From positions 1 to 64,000 of the forward strand of contig NZ_NRRD01000006.1 of assembly GCF_020023995.1 (NCBI RefSeq): a stretch of DNA of 64,000 nucleotides, given 5' to 3'. Origin of the DNA: Rhodobacter sp. TJ_12. GTDB lineage: Bacteria; Pseudomonadota; Alphaproteobacteria; Rhodobacterales; Rhodobacteraceae. Positions 33,053 through 42,550 of this stretch are shown here, one piece after another. The notes under the pieces were generated by a model. The model was not told the DNA's origin. It saw only the letters and a program-made list of their open reading frames with translations, and did no database searches. The position numbers and the translations under genes were made by a program. The first letter of the stretch is position 1; each line of letters begins with the position of its first letter.

Positions 33053-33979
33053 ATGACTTCCCGCCGTTGGCCGACGCTGGCCATGCTCCACAAGATCGAG
33101 GCGACCTATGGCACAGATGCCACCCCGGCTGCGGCCGATGCACTGATTGCCACAAATATCAGTTTCACGCCCTACGAGGCGACCGCCGCGACACGCGATC
33201 TGATGCTGCCCTACATGGGCAACCAGGGCGAAATCCTGACGGCTGAATACGGCAAGATCGAATTCGATATCGAAATTGCAGGGGCGGGCGCTGCAGGGAC
33301 CGTGCCGAAATACGGCTCGATCTTGCGTGCTTGCGGCTTTGCCGAGGTGGTCACCGCAGGAACCCGCGTGGATTACACGATCGTTGAGGCCGACCAAGAA
33401 AGCGGGACACTCTATTTCAACTCGGACGGGGTGCAGCACATCTTTGTGGGCGGGCGGGCCAATGTTTCACTGAACCTTGTGCCCAAACAGATCCCGAAAT
33501 TCCGCTTCAGCTACACCGGCATGCTTGGCGCGGTTGCAGATGTGGCGATGCCAACGGTCGCGATGACCGGCTGGACCACACCCGATCCGGTCTCGGCGGC
33601 CAACACCACGCTCGCCTTGCACGGCTATTCGGGTCCGGCGGAGAGCCTGTCGATCGATCTGGGCAATACGGTCACGCCACGCTTCTTGATCGGCGAGGAA
33701 GAGATGAAGATCACCGATCGCAAGGCGTCGGGCACCGCCGTTGTGGTCGCCAGCAAGATTGCCACGATCGACTGGTTCGCGCTGGCCCGTGCCCGCACGC
33801 GCGGCGCGCTGTCTGCGGTGCACGGCAAAACCGCAGGCAAGATCGTGGAAATCTCCGCCCCGGCGGTCGAGATCGGCAAACCGACGCAAGGCCAGACCGA
33901 CAATATCGTGAATTATTCGCTGCCCATCGCGCTGTGTCCCGTCGCGGGCCGTGACGAGCTGACGATCACCGTGCGCTGA
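33053..33979 (+). CDS. Major tail (tube) protein
   Basis: The 308-residue beta-rich protein has an N-terminal tube domain (LHKIEATYGTDATPAAADAL) and an Ig-like C-terminal half. Its place immediately before the frameshifted chaperone pair and tape measure identifies it as the siphovirus tail tube subunit. No Mu-type contractile sheath gene is present. Confidence 0.82.
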   Translation: MTSRRWPTLAMLHKIEATYGTDATPAAADALIATNISFTPYEATAATRDLMLPYMGNQGEILTAEYGKIEFDIEIAGAGAAGTVPKYGSILRACGFAEVVTAGTRVDYTIVEADQESGTLYFNSDGVQHIFVGGRANVSLNLVPKQIPKFRFSYTGMLGAVADVAMPTVAMTGWTTPDPVSAANTTLALHGYSGPAESLSIDLGNTVTPRFLIGEEEMKITDRKASGTAVVVASKIATIDWFALARARTRGALSAVHGKTAGKIVEISAPAVEIGKPTQGQTDNIVNYSLPIALCPVAGRDELTITVR

Positions 33980-33989
33980 GGAGGCTGAG

Positions 33990-34367
33990 ATGGCGAAATT
34001 CGTGATGGTCAAAAAGCATCTCTACTGGTGGCCGGTGACAGTGCGCATGCCCGACCCGGAAAACGCAGGCCAATTCGTCGAACAGAGCTTTGAAATGCAG
34101 TTCGAGGCGCAATCGCGCGAGGCGGTGCTTGACCATCAGGAGCGCTATACGGCGCTGACCACGGACCGCGAGCGGATCGAAGCTGACAAGGAGCAGATGC
34201 GCGCGGTCTGCCGTAGCTGGCGTGGCATCGTCGACGAAGAAGGCGCGGATGTGCCCTTCACGCAGGCGCGCTTGGATGATGCCGTGGGCCTGCCTTGGTT
34301 TCGCACGGGCGTCATGCGCGCCATCGCAGAAGCGAGCTTTGGTCAGGAGGCGAAAGCGGGAAACTGA
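33990..34367 (+). CDS. Tail assembly chaperone G-like (unshifted product)
   Basis: The 125-residue protein is in the position of lambda gpG. Its last sense codons are GCG GGA AAC before TGA, so G GGA AAC (34358-34364) forms a canonical -1 slippery heptamer. Ribosomes that slip continue into the DUF1799-like frame. GAGGAG-like GAGGCTGAG precedes the ATG. Confidence 0.85.
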   Translation: MAKFVMVKKHLYWWPVTVRMPDPENAGQFVEQSFEMQFEAQSREAVLDHQERYTALTTDRERIEADKEQMRAVCRSWRGIVDEEGADVPFTQARLDDAVGLPWFRTGVMRAIAEASFGQEAKAGN

Positions 34368-34720
34368 CGACAGCCGCGCGGGCGTGGATCCTCGCGCGGC
34401 TGGGCAGAACCGATCCGCGCCAAGCCACGCAGCTGACACCCGGTCTTGCCGCGCAATTCGCGGCGATGGGGGCAGATGTCAAGACAGCGCCGGTGGCTGA
34501 GGCGTCGATTGAGGTCTGGGAGGACAACTGGCGCACTTTTTGTGCCTTTCTCGACCTCTCATCGCAGTGGCGGTGGCAGTCCGACGGCGAGCGCCACTGG
34601 CTGAGCCTGGACTACGCCGGAGCTGATGTGGTGCTGCGCCGCAAGCAATACGACGACGTGAATTTTGGCGATCTGCAGTTGATGGAACGCGCTGCGATCG
34701 ACGCTTTCGAGGGACGGTGA
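34358..34720 (+). CDS. Tail assembly chaperone T-like part, expressed by -1 frameshift as G-T fusion
   Basis: After the slip the frame reads GKLTTAARAWILARLG... and runs to 34720, a DUF1799-like domain (FLDLSSQWRWQSDG, QYDDVNFGDLQLMERAA). It has no good start of its own: ATG at 34295 would encode a nonsense-like, Arg/His-rich leader within the G gene. The fusion would span 33990-34720, about 243 residues. Together with the tape measure it guides tail-tube length. Confidence 0.82.
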   Translation, partial: GKLTTAARAWILARLGRTDPRQATQLTPGLAAQFAAMGADVKTAPVAEASIEVWEDNWRTFCAFLDLSSQWRWQSDGERHWLSLDYAGADVVLRRKQYDDVNFGDLQLMERAAIDAFEGR

Positions 34721-34721
34721 G

Positions 34722-37700
34722 ATGGGCGGACCGCTGGTCTTTGAGATGCTGTTTCGGGGGGATGCTTCTAGCGCCAAGGCAGCCGCTGCCGAGGTGCAGG
34801 CCGCCACCGGCAAGCTGAAGGCCGACACGCAAGCCGCCACCAGCGCTATTGCCAGCGATACCGCCGCCACCCTGAAAAACACCGATGCGAAACGCGCGGC
34901 GGCCCGCGCCGCGAACGAGGTGGCCGAGGCAGAAGCAGCTGCGCGTGCTGCCTATGAGCAATCACAATATGGCTGGGGGCTTGCCCCGACGCAGATGCCC
35001 TACCCCTCGGGGGCGCAACCTGCTTCAGGCACAGGAGCGAGGCACCAACCCACGCCGGGCACACGGGCGCCCTCTGCAGGGGCGGCTTCGGCCTATGCTG
35101 CGAACCTGTCGTTCCAGCTTAACGACATCGCGATGATGACGATGGCGGGTCAAAACCCGATGATGCTGATGATGCAGCAAGGCACGCAGGTGACACAGGT
35201 TTTCACGCAAATGCGGGCCTCTGGCATGGCGACAGGCACAGCCCTGCGCAGTGCCTTCATGGGCATGCTGAACCCGATGTCCTTGGCCACGATGGCGGTG
35301 ATCGGCTTTGGCACCGCCGCTGTGCAATGGCTGCTCGACACGGGCGAGGAAGCCAAAACGCTCGATCAGGCTCTCGGAAATCTGGAAAGCTCCACCAGTG
35401 CTGTGAAGGCTGCGCTGAAAGAAGCGAAACGTGGCACGGCAGATCTGGCCGCAGATTTCGGCTCCGGCGCCCGTGCTGCGCGTGAACTGAATATCGCATT
35501 GCTCCAATTGGCTCAAATGGAGGCCGCGCAACGAGTGCGCGCCTCAATCAAGTCTGTTGGCGAAGCGGTCGCCGATATGCATTCAGTTTTCAATTTTGGT
35601 GTTGTCGATTCCAGAACGCTCGAAAAGCAGTTCAACCTGACGGCGCGCGGCGCGCAAGAAGTCAGTGCCGCGATCCAGAAATTCGAGATGGCCGACACGT
35701 TCGAAAGCAAGATCGAAGCGGCAAAGGGCATCGCCGAAGCGATGGCAAATGCCGAATATAACTCTGATGGTGCAAATGAAGCTGCGACGAAATTTGGCAC
35801 ATCTGTCGGAACAGCATCCATCCATGCACGCATACTGGAGGGAACGACAGAACAAATCGGCGCTCTAACCAAGGAAATCGCGGAATCCGGCATCGACGTG
35901 CCCTTTGAGACGGCGGCGGAAAAGGGCCAGAAGCTCGCCGATCTGCTTGATGACGTGATGAAGACGCTAGAAAAGACCCGCGCGCCCTTCGACCTTGAAG
36001 ACGATCTCGAAATGACGCGGCGGATCGGCGAAGCCACGCTGCAATATGGTGCCGATAGCCTTGAAGTGAAGCGGCTGCAAATCGAGGCAGAGCGTCAGAA
36101 TTTTGAAGCGCAGCTGCGCACGCTCGACACGACCGAAGAGCACAAGAATAAGCTGCTCGAGCTTTGGGATGTGGCGAAAGGGCTGCAAAGCGTTGATCCC
36201 TTTGGCTCGCTCGCTGCTGGCAAGGACTATCTGCGCACGCAAAGCGAGTCCTTGGCCAGAACGCAGCTTGAATTGAGCCTGATTGGTCAGGCTGAAGAAG
36301 CGCGCCGCCGTATTCTCGCGCTTTACGAAGCGGAGATGCAGATCCGCGATATGCATCTGGACCCGGCAAGCGGGCTCGCCGCTCAGGTGCGCGAACAGGC
36401 AATCGCCGCAGCCGAAGCCGAAGCAAACCTGAAGCGCGTCGAAGATGCCTGGGACACGGTGCGGTCTGCGGGTGAAGACGCCATCGACGGGATTTTCGAT
36501 GCACTCAAACAGGGCGACGTCGGTGGGGCCTTTGAAGCCATGGCGACCGAGATCGAGGGCATGTTCACAGAACTTGCGGTCACCAACCCTCTCAAGAATG
36601 CGATCTTCGGGGCGGATTACGCGACGATGTCCGATGTGGGGGGCTTGGGCGGGATCTGGGACCGGCTGACGGGCAAAGCGGGGCCGCTCGAGGTCACGGG
36701 CGTCAGTTCGCAATCGGTGGGTGCGATGACGGTCACGGCGGCGCAGGTGATCATCAACGGCGGGTTGGGCTTTGGCGCGGCAAACCTTTCAGGAGCCCCG
36801 ACGGGTGGGCTGGCGGGGTCCGATGCAGTGCAATCGCAGGTGTGGCAGTTCTTTACGAACAAGGGGCTGCAGCCTCACCAAATCGCCGGGATCATGGGCA
36901 ATGTCAGCCGCGAAAGCTCCTTTGACCCGACAAATGTCGGGGACTTTGGGCAGGCTTTTGGGCTTTTTCAACACAACGACCGCAAGGGGGCGCTTTTCGA
37001 CTTCATTGGTGGCCAGAGCAATCTTGGGAACGTCAATGCCCAACTCGAATTCGCCTGGCATGAGCTGATGACCTCAGAGAGTGGGCCGATGAAGCGGCTC
37101 TTGGCGTCGACGAATGTGCGCGATGCGACGGCCGCTTTTGCGGGCTTTGAGCGCCCGAAGGGCTATACGCTGGCTAACCCGGCAGGAGCTGATGGCTGGC
37201 AGCAACGCCTCGCAGCCGCTGAGGCGGCAATGGCCAAGTTCGGGACCACGACTATCACTGCCACGGGCCAGCTGGGCACGATGGGGACCGGGTTTGACCA
37301 ATTCGGCCAGGCCCTCGGCAGTGCGCTGCAGGGCGGTGCCTCTGGCGGCGGGATTTTCGGCACGCTCTTCGGCTCGATCCTCTCGGGGCTTGGCATCCCC
37401 GGCTTTGCCGGTGGTGGGCGGCATGATGGCGGGCTGCGGATCGTGGGCGAGAACGGGCCGGAACTCGAATATACCGGGCCAAGCACCATCGTGCCCGCCG
37501 ATCTGACCCGCCAAATCCTGAGCGGCGGCGCCCCTGCCAATGGCGCTGTCGCACCCGTCGATGCCCGTCCGGTGATCACCATCGTCAATCAATCGTCGGC
37601 GCAGGTAGAGGCCGAAGTGCAGGAGGTCACGGATAGCCGGGGCCGCCGCCGCTACGCGCTGACGATGTCAGATGCCTTGGCCACCGGCCTTTCGGCCAAA

Positions 37701-37766
37701 GGCGGCAAGGGACGCCGCACCCTGCGCCAGGTCTATGGCCTGCGCGAAGCGGGGATTGATCGATGA
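34722..37766 (+). CDS. Tape measure protein with embedded tail-lysozyme domain
   Basis: The 1014-residue protein sets tail length. It starts with an Ala-rich helical region, has a hydrophobic segment near residues 140-205 (MLNPMSLATMAVIGFGTAAV) and long helices to about 640. Residues about 700-830 form a Phage_lysozyme2-like domain (QIAGIMGNVSRESSFDP with Glu, then FGLFQHNDRKG), which would open peptidoglycan during entry. The C-terminal Gly-rich GFAGGGRHDGGLRIVGENGP motif is typical of tape-measure ends. Confidence 0.92.
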   Translation: MGGPLVFEMLFRGDASSAKAAAAEVQAATGKLKADTQAATSAIASDTAATLKNTDAKRAAARAANEVAEAEAAARAAYEQSQYGWGLAPTQMPYPSGAQPASGTGARHQPTPGTRAPSAGAASAYAANLSFQLNDIAMMTMAGQNPMMLMMQQGTQVTQVFTQMRASGMATGTALRSAFMGMLNPMSLATMAVIGFGTAAVQWLLDTGEEAKTLDQALGNLESSTSAVKAALKEAKRGTADLAADFGSGARAARELNIALLQLAQMEAAQRVRASIKSVGEAVADMHSVFNFGVVDSRTLEKQFNLTARGAQEVSAAIQKFEMADTFESKIEAAKGIAEAMANAEYNSDGANEAATKFGTSVGTASIHARILEGTTEQIGALTKEIAESGIDVPFETAAEKGQKLADLLDDVMKTLEKTRAPFDLEDDLEMTRRIGEATLQYGADSLEVKRLQIEAERQNFEAQLRTLDTTEEHKNKLLELWDVAKGLQSVDPFGSLAAGKDYLRTQSESLARTQLELSLIGQAEEARRRILALYEAEMQIRDMHLDPASGLAAQVREQAIAAAEAEANLKRVEDAWDTVRSAGEDAIDGIFDALKQGDVGGAFEAMATEIEGMFTELAVTNPLKNAIFGADYATMSDVGGLGGIWDRLTGKAGPLEVTGVSSQSVGAMTVTAAQVIINGGLGFGAANLSGAPTGGLAGSDAVQSQVWQFFTNKGLQPHQIAGIMGNVSRESSFDPTNVGDFGQAFGLFQHNDRKGALFDFIGGQSNLGNVNAQLEFAWHELMTSESGPMKRLLASTNVRDATAAFAGFERPKGYTLANPAGADGWQQRLAAAEAAMAKFGTTTITATGQLGTMGTGFDQFGQALGSALQGGASGGGIFGTLFGSILSGLGIPGFAGGGRHDGGLRIVGENGPELEYTGPSTIVPADLTRQILSGGAPANGAVAPVDARPVITIVNQSSAQVEAEVQEVTDSRGRRRYALTMSDALATGLSAKGGKGRRTLRQVYGLREAGIDR

Positions 37767-38188
37767 GCTATCCCGAATGGCCCACTGACCTGCCTCGGCC
37801 GGAGCGCGACAGCTATCAGCTGCAGCCGCAGGATGCGCGGCGCAAGCGCGGGTTCGAAAGTGGCCCGCCCGGCTATCGGCGGCGGTTTTCGGCGGTGGCG
37901 AAGGTGGTCACCCTGTCAATGATCCTGACCGCGCATCAACGCGCGGTGTTCGACACCTTCTTCGAAACAGACTGCGCCCAGGGGGCCTCGCTCTTTTGGA
38001 TGCCCGACCCGACGCGGGACGGCTGGCCGCTGCTGGCCACCGACGGCACGCCGCTGCTCGGAGCGGGGGGCGCTCCTCTCCTGACCTCCGCCCGATGGCT
38101 TTGCGCCTGGGGCGATACGCCCCCGATTGAGACATCGGTCGAGCAGATCAAGTGGCGCAAGCAGTGTCAGATCGTGGTGATGCCATGA
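37763..38188 (+). CDS. Minor tail protein, lambda M-like position
   Basis: The 141-residue protein starts YPEWPTDLPRPERDSYQ and contains SLFWMPDP...ARWLCAWGD. Proteins with this beginning follow the tape measure in siphoviruses and GTAs and form the distal tail or baseplate hub. It overlaps the tape-measure stop and the next start by four bases each. Confidence 0.7.
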   Translation: MSYPEWPTDLPRPERDSYQLQPQDARRKRGFESGPPGYRRRFSAVAKVVTLSMILTAHQRAVFDTFFETDCAQGASLFWMPDPTRDGWPLLATDGTPLLGAGGAPLLTSARWLCAWGDTPPIETSVEQIKWRKQCQIVVMP

Positions 38189-38712
38189 GCCAGCGCCTGT
38201 CTCTCAATGCCCGCCTCGCGCAAGACAGCCCGGTCTCGGCCGAGATCGAGGTGGTGCTGATCGAGATCACGCATCCCGATCTTGAGGCCCCGATCCGGCT
38301 GTCGACCGACAATACGGCCCGGGTTTCGGAAGAGCCGCTGATGTATGGCACGCGCTCGACGTGGCGCGGCGCAGATCCTGACGCTGATCCCTATTTGTGG
38401 ATCGTCGCCTCGGCCGTGCTGCCCGACGATGCCGAGGATGCGCCCGCACAGGCGCAACTCGTGCTGGAAAACCTCGATGCGCGAATGATCGAGCTGCTGC
38501 GAAGCTTTACCAGCCAGCCCACGGTGGCGCTGGCGGTGGTGCTGGCGGACACCCCCGATCTGATTGAGGCGGAATGGCACGGGCTGCGGCTCACCGTGGC
38601 GGAAGGCACATCCGCCGAGATCACCCTGGCGCTGTCGCGTGACGAGATCGAGCTGGAGCATTTTCCGTCCGGGCGGATGACCCGGCAGCGCTTTCCCGGG
38701 CTTTGGAGGTAA
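38185..38712 (+). CDS. DUF1833-type minor tail protein, lambda L-like position
   Basis: The 175-residue protein resembles DUF1833 (VVLIEITHPDLEAPIRLSTD near the start, EIELEHFPSGRMTRQRFPG at the end). In this place it is the distal tail adaptor corresponding to lambda gpL. The chosen ATG overlaps the previous stop; an in-frame ATG 11 codons earlier would overlap more. Confidence 0.75.
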   Translation: MSQRLSLNARLAQDSPVSAEIEVVLIEITHPDLEAPIRLSTDNTARVSEEPLMYGTRSTWRGADPDADPYLWIVASAVLPDDAEDAPAQAQLVLENLDARMIELLRSFTSQPTVALAVVLADTPDLIEAEWHGLRLTVAEGTSAEITLALSRDEIELEHFPSGRMTRQRFPGLWR

Positions 38713-38714
38713 GG

Positions 38715-39155
38715 ATGGGCTGGTCGAACCGCTATATCGGCATTCCCCACCGTGACCATGGCCGCAGCGCCGAAGGTGCGGACTGCTGGGGGCTAGCCTG
38801 CGTGATCTATCGCGAGGAATTGGGCATCACGCTGCCTGATTACCTCGGCTATGGCTCGGTTGAAGAGCATGGCGAAATCTCCGCCCTGATCGAAGGGGCT
38901 AAATGCTCGCCGCTGTGGGTGCCGGTGACCGGCCCGGCGTTAGCCTTCGATCTGGCCGTGTTTCGCCGTGGCAAGCTTTCCACCCATCTGGGCATCGTGA
39001 TCCAGCACGGGCTGATGATCCATATCGGCCAGACGCAGGCGGTGATTGCCGATTACCGGCGCGGGCCCTGGGCCCATCGGTTCACCGGGCATTGGCGGCA
39101 TGTTCAAAGCCCCATTGAACGCCCTGTGCAAATCATCTCGGAGGCGGCGCGATGA
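38715..39155 (+). CDS. NlpC/P60 cysteine peptidase, tail-associated
   Basis: The 146-residue protein has the catalytic ADCWGLAC (Cys) and a later His in THLGIVIQHG, the NlpC/P60 layout found in lambda gpK and in RcGTA. It would cleave peptide cross-links during DNA entry. It is coupled to the tip protein by a four-base overlap. Confidence 0.9.
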   Translation: MGWSNRYIGIPHRDHGRSAEGADCWGLACVIYREELGITLPDYLGYGSVEEHGEISALIEGAKCSPLWVPVTGPALAFDLAVFRRGKLSTHLGIVIQHGLMIHIGQTQAVIADYRRGPWAHRFTGHWRHVQSPIERPVQIISEAAR

Positions 39156-42100
39156 CGAATATGGCGCCGATCCATGTGCTGGCCGCACCGCAATTCGACC
39201 CCGGCACCGGGCGCCGGGCGTTTGAGGTGCCGCAGGGGTTGACCGTGGCCGAGATCGTTGCGAAGGCGCTGCCCATGGCGCGTGACGCGGATTTGGCCCG
39301 CACGCGTGTGGCCTTGGTGACGGATAACGGCACTCAGATCGTGCCGCGCGAATTGTGGGCGCTGGCCCGTCCGCGCCCGGGCGTGCGGGTGGTGATCCGG
39401 GTCGTGCCCGGCGAAGGCGCCTTACGCTCTGTGTTGTCGATCGTGGTGTCGATTGCAGCCGTTGCGCTGACGGGCCTTCTGTTCCCCGAACTGGCGGTTG
39501 GTAGCTGGCAATGGGGGCTGGCAGTCGCGGGGTTCTCGATTGTTGGTCAGCTCTTAGTCAATGCGTTGATCCCCCCGGCCAAACCCGACGAACAACGCGA
39601 CAGCTATGCGATCACCGGCTGGAAAAACCGCTACGATCCCGGCGCGGCGGTGCCGGTGGTGCTGGGCACGATGCGCTTTGCCCCGCCTTTTGCCGCCACG
39701 CCCTATACAGAGATCGTGGGCGATGACCAATATATCCGCGCCCTCTTTTGCTTGGGCGAAGGCGAACTCTCGATCGACGACATGCGGTTGGGCGAGACCT
39801 CTTTGGCCGAATACGATGAGGTCGAGACCGAGTTGCGCTACGGGATCGCAGGGGAGCTGCCCGTCAGCCTCTATCCGCGCCAAGTGGTCGAGGAGCAGAT
39901 AGGCGTAGAGCTGACGCGCCCCTTGCCGCGTGACGATGACGGCGAAGTCACCCAGGTCGAAGAAGAGTACCTACAGCCGAGCCTCTATGGCGGTGACCCG
40001 ATCCCGATGACCCGATGGGTCAATGCACCGGGCATCGAAACCCCGGTCGTGCGCACCACCGGCCCCGATGCGGCAGGTGCCTCGGTGATCTTGTCTTTTT
40101 CGGCGGGGCTCGTGCGGTTCAATGATGACGGGCGGCGGCGCGCCCATTCTGTTGCCGTGCGGATCGAGCATCGCCTGGCCGAAGCGGAGGAATGGCAAGA
40201 GGTCACGGTGCTCGACATTACCGCCGCGAAAGCCGAGGCGTTTTGGCGTCAGCACAGCTGGAGCTTTGCGACGCGCGGGCGCTGGCAGGTGCGGCTGACC
40301 ATGCTGACCGATGAGACCGAGTCGAGCCAGATCAGCCAGCGCACCTCTTGGGCCGCGCTGCAGACGATCCGGCCGGAATATCCGCTGGATTATCCGCGCC
40401 CACTGGCGCTGGTGGCGCTGCGGATCAAGGCGACCCACCAGCTCAATGGCAGCCTGGACGATTTCAACTGCTTGGTTTCGCGGATTTGCAGCGACTGGGA
40501 TGCCGAAACCGAAAGCTGGGTGGCACGCGCGACCCAAAACCCGGCCGCGCTATACCGCGCGGTTCTGCAGCACGCTTCTAATCCGAAGGCTGTGGCCGAT
40601 GCCGGAATCGATTTGGATCAGCTTGCCGATTGGGCCGCATGGTGCGCGGCCGAGGGGCTCACCTATAACGCCGTGCTTGAAGAAGCGGGCACCACGCTGC
40701 GCGATGTGCTGACCGAGATCGCAGGCGCCGGGCGAGCCACACCCCGCCACGATGGCCTGTCATGGGGCGTGGTGATCGACCGGCCACTGGTGAACACGCT
40801 GGTCGTTGATCACATCAACCCGCGCAACAGCTGGTCCTTCAGTTGGTCGCGCAATTACATCGACCCGCCGCATGCCTTCGTGGTCAAATTCAAGGACGCG
40901 GGCAACGATTACAAGGAAACCGAGCGCCAAGTGCGCTGGCCCGGCTACGAGGGGGAGATCACGCTGACCGAGCAGCTGAGCTTGCCCGGAAAGGTCTATG
41001 CCGATGAGGTCTGGCGTGAGGCGCGGCGCCGCCAGCTTGAAACGATGCACCGGCCCGACAGCTATGAGGTGACCCAGCCGGGTGCGCTGCGCGCCGTGAC
41101 GCGCGGCGATCTGGTGGCGCTGAGCCATGATGTGATCAGCCGCGTGCAGGTCGCGGCCCGGGTGACCCGCGTCGAGGGCGCGCTGGTCGAGATCGATGAG
41201 CGGGTCGAGATGGTCGCGGGCGAGAGCTATGCGATCCGGTTTCGCGCCTACGACGCGCCCGATACGATCGGCACCTCGGTCGTGCGCACCGTCAGGACGG
41301 ACGCGCGGGCCACCTCGATCCTGACGCTGCCAGGCACCGGAGAGATGCCCTCGGTCGGCGCGCTGGTGCATTTCGGGCCTGCGGCGGTCGAAAGCTACAG
41401 CCAGATCGTGACGCGGGTAGAGGCGACCGAGGATATGTGCGCGATCCTGCGCACCGTCGATGCGGCGCCGCAGATCGATACGATTTTGGCCGCGACCGAG
41501 ATCCCAACGTGGTCGAGCCGGGTTGGTGCCGAGATCGATGAAAACCTGCTGCAACCGAGCGCACCCCGGTTTGCCCGTCTGGTATCCGGTCTGGAAGGCA
41601 CGGACGTCGCAAACCGGATCACCTATGCCCTTGAGCCCGGGTCCGGCGCGGTGGCGACGGCCGCCTATCAGCTTGAGCATCGCCTCAGCGGGGCTGCTTC
41701 ATGGACCGTGCTGACCATTCCGGCCGCCAATGGTGGGGGCGATCTGGACAGCTATGCCGTGGGTGAGCTGGTGGAAGTGCGCGCGGCGGGGATCAGCGCG
41801 ACGGGGGTGACGGGGCCGTATTCGGCGAAGGTGGGGATCACGGTGGGGGCCGATGATGCCGGTCTGCCCGCCGCCCTTGACAGCGCGGCGATCTCGATCA
41901 CCACGCTATTGGGGGGGGCGCTGATCCAGTTCGCCACAGGCGATGATGCCGCCACCACGGCGGTGCAGATCTACCGCTCGACAATCTCGACGCTGGACCG
42001 CGAAACCGATGCCGTCGGGACGCCGATCACCGTGGCACAACGTCAGACCTATTCGACCACGCTGGGCGATACCACGCGCGAGAACCTGATCATCGGGGGC

Positions 42101-42550
42101 ACGATGGACAGTGCAAGCAGTGCGGGCGCCTGGACGGCCGATGCGGGCTGGACGATCGCCGATGGCGTAGCGGCCCATACTGCGGGCACCGCCGATGTGC
42201 TGGCGCAACCGCTCGCTGCGCAGGCCGGGAAGTATTATCGCCTCAGCCTGAGTGTCACCGGCCGCACGGCGGGCAGCCTGCAGCCCTATCTGACGGGCGG
42301 CTCTGACCGGCCCGGAACCGTGATCGACGCCAATGGCCCGGCCACTGATCGCATTCAGGCGGTGACCGGCAATGACACGCTCGAATTGCGTGCAAGCGCC
42401 GATTTCGACGGCCTGGTCGATGATGTCACCGCCTATCTCGAAACCGCTGCCTGCCTGAGTGCTGGCACCCATTACGTCTGGATCGAGCCGCAAAACAGCA
42501 ATGGCGCGCCCGGTCCCGTCTCTGGCCCCTACACCTTGGAGATCCTCTGA
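39152..42550 (+). CDS. Tail tip/host-specificity protein, lambda I-J-like fusion
   Basis: The 1132-residue protein begins with a ubiquitin-like beta-grasp region (about 1-90, as in lambda gpI), two hydrophobic segments (about 92-145, VLSIVVSIAAVALTGLLF), then a long J-like central part (YDPGAAVPVVLGTMRFAPPF, MHRPDSYEVTQPGALRAV). The C-terminal third contains fibronectin-like or Ig-like repeats and a carbohydrate-binding-like module (NLIIGGTMDSASSAGAW). It contacts the host receptor. Confidence 0.88.
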   Translation: MTNMAPIHVLAAPQFDPGTGRRAFEVPQGLTVAEIVAKALPMARDADLARTRVALVTDNGTQIVPRELWALARPRPGVRVVIRVVPGEGALRSVLSIVVSIAAVALTGLLFPELAVGSWQWGLAVAGFSIVGQLLVNALIPPAKPDEQRDSYAITGWKNRYDPGAAVPVVLGTMRFAPPFAATPYTEIVGDDQYIRALFCLGEGELSIDDMRLGETSLAEYDEVETELRYGIAGELPVSLYPRQVVEEQIGVELTRPLPRDDDGEVTQVEEEYLQPSLYGGDPIPMTRWVNAPGIETPVVRTTGPDAAGASVILSFSAGLVRFNDDGRRRAHSVAVRIEHRLAEAEEWQEVTVLDITAAKAEAFWRQHSWSFATRGRWQVRLTMLTDETESSQISQRTSWAALQTIRPEYPLDYPRPLALVALRIKATHQLNGSLDDFNCLVSRICSDWDAETESWVARATQNPAALYRAVLQHASNPKAVADAGIDLDQLADWAAWCAAEGLTYNAVLEEAGTTLRDVLTEIAGAGRATPRHDGLSWGVVIDRPLVNTLVVDHINPRNSWSFSWSRNYIDPPHAFVVKFKDAGNDYKETERQVRWPGYEGEITLTEQLSLPGKVYADEVWREARRRQLETMHRPDSYEVTQPGALRAVTRGDLVALSHDVISRVQVAARVTRVEGALVEIDERVEMVAGESYAIRFRAYDAPDTIGTSVVRTVRTDARATSILTLPGTGEMPSVGALVHFGPAAVESYSQIVTRVEATEDMCAILRTVDAAPQIDTILAATEIPTWSSRVGAEIDENLLQPSAPRFARLVSGLEGTDVANRITYALEPGSGAVATAAYQLEHRLSGAASWTVLTIPAANGGGDLDSYAVGELVEVRAAGISATGVTGPYSAKVGITVGADDAGLPAALDSAAISITTLLGGALIQFATGDDAATTAVQIYRSTISTLDRETDAVGTPITVAQRQTYSTTLGDTTRENLIIGGTMDSASSAGAWTADAGWTIADGVAAHTAGTADVLAQPLAAQAGKYYRLSLSVTGRTAGSLQPYLTGGSDRPGTVIDANGPATDRIQAVTGNDTLELRASADFDGLVDDVTAYLETAACLSAGTHYVWIEPQNSNGAPGPVSGPYTLEIL

